Positions 61,004-64,000 of a stretch of 64,000 bases of DNA are shown piece after piece. The DNA is from Mactra quadrangularis. Its lineage: Eukaryota; Mollusca; Bivalvia; Venerida; Mactridae. The position numbers and the translations under genes are program-made. The notes below the pieces were generated by a model that worked only from the letters and a program-made list of their open reading frames with translations, searched no databases and was not told the DNA's origin. Numbering within the stretch: the stretch's first letter is position 1; every line of letters begins with the position of its first letter. The stretch spans positions 15,748,001-15,812,000 of the forward strand of contig CM046304.1 of assembly GCA_025267735.1 (NCBI GenBank), read 5' to 3'.

Positions 61004-62328
61004 TCATCCTCTGGCAACTTTGCCAGCTATAGTTCCTACAAGCACGGCTCCTAACAAACCCGTAACTAGGTCACCACCGGTGCCTCCTAAAAATCCACGA
61101 TCGTAATATTTCCCTGGATGTGGATACACTGGTTGAGATACCCAGTGACCGTTATAAAACACTGGCTGATAGTACATGGGTGGAGGATGGTACACTGGGT
61201 GTGGCATATAAACAGCTGGATGCTGCACGTGCATTGGTTGTACGAGAGCTGGGTGATATGCTTGTCCAAGCCAGTAACCAGCGTTGAAGTTGGGATAATT
61301 GCCGTAATACTGATTGTATCCGGTCTGATGTTGAACGTAACCATACGGTTGTGGATAATTGACGAACTGTCCGGGATATTGCACGTGATTGGAAGGATAT
61401 GTATTGTAGGAATATTGATGGTAAGGAATATATTGTGCCGGATGTCCAGTCCAATAGTTAGTGTCTAGAGGGTAACCAGAATATCCATTCCAACCAGTAG
61501 TGTGGTAGAATCCTTTGGCCGCCGGATGAATGTTGAAGTTATTGACTGGCGTCCATGTATTTGTAGCAGTTTGAGAAAATGTTTTCGATGTAGAAAAACC
61601 TGTAAAATAAAATAGAGTAGAATAGAATAAACTAGAACTGATGAAAAAAAATAGAAAAAGATTGGACAGAACAGTATAGAATAAATCGCCCTATAATTTT
61701 ATACAGTGTCCTCGAAAAGTTTTTAGACACATGCAATATTGAGACACCAATGTGTTGCGTGTGAAAAGTAATTTCGTTATTTTTACAAATTATTAATCAA
61801 AACTATTATTTTTTTATCTTTATGTACTTTGAACATCATATTTTACTACAAGAAGACTCAATTTATTAAAAATAATGCAATGCACAAAGAAAAAATGAAC
61901 AAACATATTCGGCTCTCTGACACATGTGGTGGCGTTTCCGGACTTGTGGAAGGGTAGGTGAGTACTGGCAATAGACAAGGGTCTAGGAAAGCTAGGTTAG
62001 ATGCGCTGAACGCCGTAAAATAACCTGAATTGTTTTGACACGGCGTTAAAACAATAATAGAAAAAACATATGGTGGCAGTGGTTATTGATTTAATAAAGG
62101 GAAATAACCGCTGTGGGAGTTAGAAACAAATCTAGTGCTTTCAGCTCTTTGATTAATCTCTAACTTCTATAGTATGTATAACATGCTAAATGTATTACCA
62201 TTAGAAGTTTGTCCAACTTTTCCTGCTGGGCTTACAAACCCTGAGACCTGACACTGAACGTCTCTCAATATTGTTGACATAAGCAACAAAATGTATATGA
62301 ATACAGTCTTCCTTGATTTAGAATCCAT
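61004..62328 (-). CDS. Secreted Tyr/Pro/His/Gln-rich protein (two coding exons)
   Basis: Coding exons are 62328-62199 and 61599-61004 (minus strand). They join in phase 1 (donor GGTAATAC, acceptor TTTTACAG) and encode about 241 residues. The N terminus has a basic start and hydrophobic core (KTVFIYILLLMSTILRDVQC), a typical signal peptide with cleavage likely near Cys-Gln, so the product is probably secreted. The mature part is low-complexity: NTYWTG-like and YNQYYGNYPNFNAGYW stretches, then HPAVYMPHPVYHPPPMYYQP. It ends in a Gly-rich hydrophobic segment (GGDLVTGLLGAVLVGTIAGK). There are almost no Cys residues. Such composition fits structural matrix, adhesive or shell/periostracum proteins, but I cannot name a family. 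An acceptor-like TTTCAG just upstream of the ATG suggests a 5' UTR exon beyond 62340. Confidence 0.75.
61920..62065 (+). repeat. Partial SINE-A copy in the intron of the Tyr-rich protein gene
   Basis: CTTGTGGAAGGGTAGGTGAG, TACTGGCAATAGACAAGG, CTAGGAAAGCTAGGTTAGAT and GCGCTGAACGCCGTAAAATA then TTTTGACACGGCGTTAAAAC give the cleanest view of the SINE-A core and tail. The tRNA-like head is missing. It lies antisense within the intron at 61600-62198. Confidence 0.65.
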
Positions 62329-62399
62329 TTTTCCTGAAACTGAAAGAACGCACAAATAAGTAAAATGTCGAAACTGTTTATTAATCAACAGTAACTATG

Positions 62400-63237
62400 A
62401 CTATAGATTGGTCATGTAGTTGAGATGGAACTATCCGACGACTGTTATAAATCACTCAATTGTACACCATCTGGGAAAAGAGTAATTCTACGTCCCATAA
62501 ACATAATAATAGCCGTGAGGGCATCGTACGGGCGCCGTGCAATCAAGCTCCGCAAAGACTTGTACGAACTCTTGCGTACCCGTACGGACTGTTACGTTTT
62601 TACCAGGGTCCGTTAGATGAGTTGGGGAAACACGTATCAGTTTCATAGTCGAATCGTGGACACAATCGTGGCCGAGTATGAATAATACTTTCATATCTTC
62701 CAGCTACGTCTCCGTACGGGTGTGTTGTTTTGTGCCATGTGCGTACCGTCACCTTATTACGCAATGTTTCCAACGGCCTATGGCTGTCTGCACGTACGGG
62801 TCCCCAACAAGCCACGATTTTATGGGACTGAGGCATAAGTTTGAAGATCAAAGAAGAATGGTAGAAAGAAATTTCACGAGGTAGGAATGGGCCATCCCCG
62901 GAAGCTGCTTCACCAAATGCCAGAGACAGACCAGGATTTGAAGGGTCTGTTCGTGCTATATGCGACACAAGACAGCTGACGCGAGTTGTAAGTAGAAAGT
63001 AAGCTTAATTTCAAGTCTTTATCATACGTGTGTATTTACTCGCCCTAATAATCTTAAGTTCTTTATTTTGTGTTTATAAATAGATCTGATCAGAACATTT
63101 AAGATTTAAAGATTCAGACTTGAACTATAAAATAAGAATTACGTCTTATTGGCATTGCTTTATTGTCTATACAGAATAGTTCCACACAATGGTATAACTC
63201 TTACAGCCGTGTAGAGCTTGAAATAAAGAACACAACC
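62400..63237. other. CpG-richer stretch with repeated CGTACGG motifs
   Basis: CGTACGGG/CCGTACG motifs recur at about 62526, 62580, 62713 and 62792. Open frames in both directions (62600-62968 minus, 122 residues; 62678-62884 plus) reflect a locally stop-poor composition and show no domain I recognise. It may be a promoter-side region of the adjacent minus-strand gene or a decayed repeat. Confidence 0.4.
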
Positions 63238-63690
63238 GTACCATATTGTCCAATTTTTCTCAACTGTCAAAGTTTGAATAATTCACGGTGAATGATTACC
63301 CACTATGTCAATATCACCCCTGCGTTCAGTTACCGCGAACGTTACAAAACGTTCCATAACGATACATTCGGAACTCCTCGGCCATTCGCTGCGAATAATC
63401 TCGGACATATTTAGACGCTATTTTGAAACTACCGGTGTTCAAATAAACAAATATATGATCGTTTAGGCATTGAGTGATGTTTCGTTTTTAGTCCGTAAAT
63501 TTTGAAACATCACTCATTGCCTTAATTTGTGTATAAGATTAGGTTATTAGCAGCGAATAGCCGAGGAGTTCCGAATGTATCGTTATGTAACGTTTTGTGT
63601 AATTGAACACGCTGCTGGTGTGTTAAACAAAAAGCGTTTAGTCACCGTGAAATTATTCATGTTTTGAAAGTTGAGAAAAACGAACAATAC
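63238..63690. repeat. Inverted repeat interrupted by a MITE
   Basis: The left arm at about 63238-63295 (TTTTTCTCAACTGTCAAAGT, TTCACGGTGAATG) and the right arm at about 63625-63690 (GTCACCGTGAAATTATTCAT, AAAGTTGAGAAAAACGAACA) are reverse complements. A MITE (63317-63620) lies between them. A single arm of the same repeat occurs at 4451-4520. Confidence 0.6.
63317..63620. mobile_element. Fold-back MITE (family 1), copy C
   Basis: Arms contain GTTCAGTTACCGCGAACGTT and ATACATTCGGAACTCCTCGG then CCATTCGCTGCGAATAATCT. The opposite arm ends GTAATTGAACACGCTGCTGG. It is nested in the inverted repeat at 63238-63690. Confidence 0.8.
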
Positions 63691-64000
63691 AATCTGTTTA
63701 ATATTGCCAGAGACATAGATACCGTGTTAACTATGTCTGATATTGCCAAACATTGACTTAAGTCTCTTTGGAATAAGAGCGACGCCATATGCATTTTGAA
63801 ATTTATTTCGGACAGGAATAAAGAACTTTAGTCAGTTATTTCCACTTGTATACTCTTCAAATAGGTAGGTCCAATTAGTTGGATTACTCGGAATTTACCC
63901 TTAATTTTCATTGTCAATTTGCCAAAATAAATCTTGAAAAAAACTTTTTTTGTAAATCATTTAATTTGTTTGAAAATCAAGCTAAGTATTGTTAGGGCTA
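63691..64000. other. Non-coding end of window
   Basis: No gene or repeat recognised. Confidence 0.4.

Noticed and set aside
61705..61740. Tc1/mariner-like end CAGTGTCCTCGAAAAGTT
   Set aside because: No matching inverted partner was found within a few hundred bases.
62600..62968. 122-residue minus ORF and overlapping plus ORFs
   Set aside because: Open in several frames at once over a CpG-richer repeat-like stretch; no recognisable motif.

Overview
The window looks like a piece of an animal nuclear genome. It is AT-rich, genes are sparse and split by GT-AG introns, and most of the DNA is repeats: DNA transposons, MITEs, tRNA-related SINEs, a non-LTR retrotransposon end and satellites. The repeat types, a von Willebrand A (VWA) exon and a Tyr/Pro/His-rich secreted protein suggest a marine invertebrate, plausibly a bivalve or other mollusc. 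That assignment is inference. No prokaryotic operon, CRISPR array or rRNA gene was seen.

Layout. 96-2269 (+): a four-exon gene for a protein dominated by 28 uninterrupted four-residue helical repeats, family not recognised. 2270-9800: non-coding DNA with a hAT-like MITE (5803-6215), a 52-bp minisatellite, and a long repeat-built element (6888-9785) with ATACCCCCGCAA-type inverted ends, broken by tandem 3' ends of a non-LTR retrotransposon. 9800-21945: MITEs, a CpG-rich AACGTCGCAA cluster, one orphan VWA exon (minus) and a 1.15-kb fold-back element flanked by TAGCC.

21948-40413 is the centrepiece: two almost identical 9.2-kb PIF/Harbinger transposons in direct tandem, separated by one base. 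Each carries a HARBI1-like transposase gene (+, five exons) converging on a Myb/SANT-like DNA-binding protein gene (-, six exons). In this superfamily the two proteins normally act together: the Myb-like protein binds DNA and the DDE transposase cuts. Copy 1 has an apparently intact transposase. In copy 2 the first 429 bp (left terminus plus codons 1-78) is inverted in place. The Myb-like gene carries the same one-base frameshift in both copies.

40414-55600: minisatellites, SINEs, a six-unit 77-bp satellite (47628-48062) and a roughly 3.9-kb array of 68-bp units (48798-52775) that becomes more homogeneous from left to right. 55620-56284: a 665-bp inverted-repeat element with a TTAT target duplication. 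57700-62060: two SINE families and a second copy of a fold-back MITE. 61004-62328 (-): a two-exon gene for a small secreted Tyr/Pro/His/Gln-rich protein. 63238-63690: a MITE nested inside another inverted repeat.

All calls come from reading the sequence; no database search was run. Gene models rest on ORF continuity, splice consensus and phase agreement.
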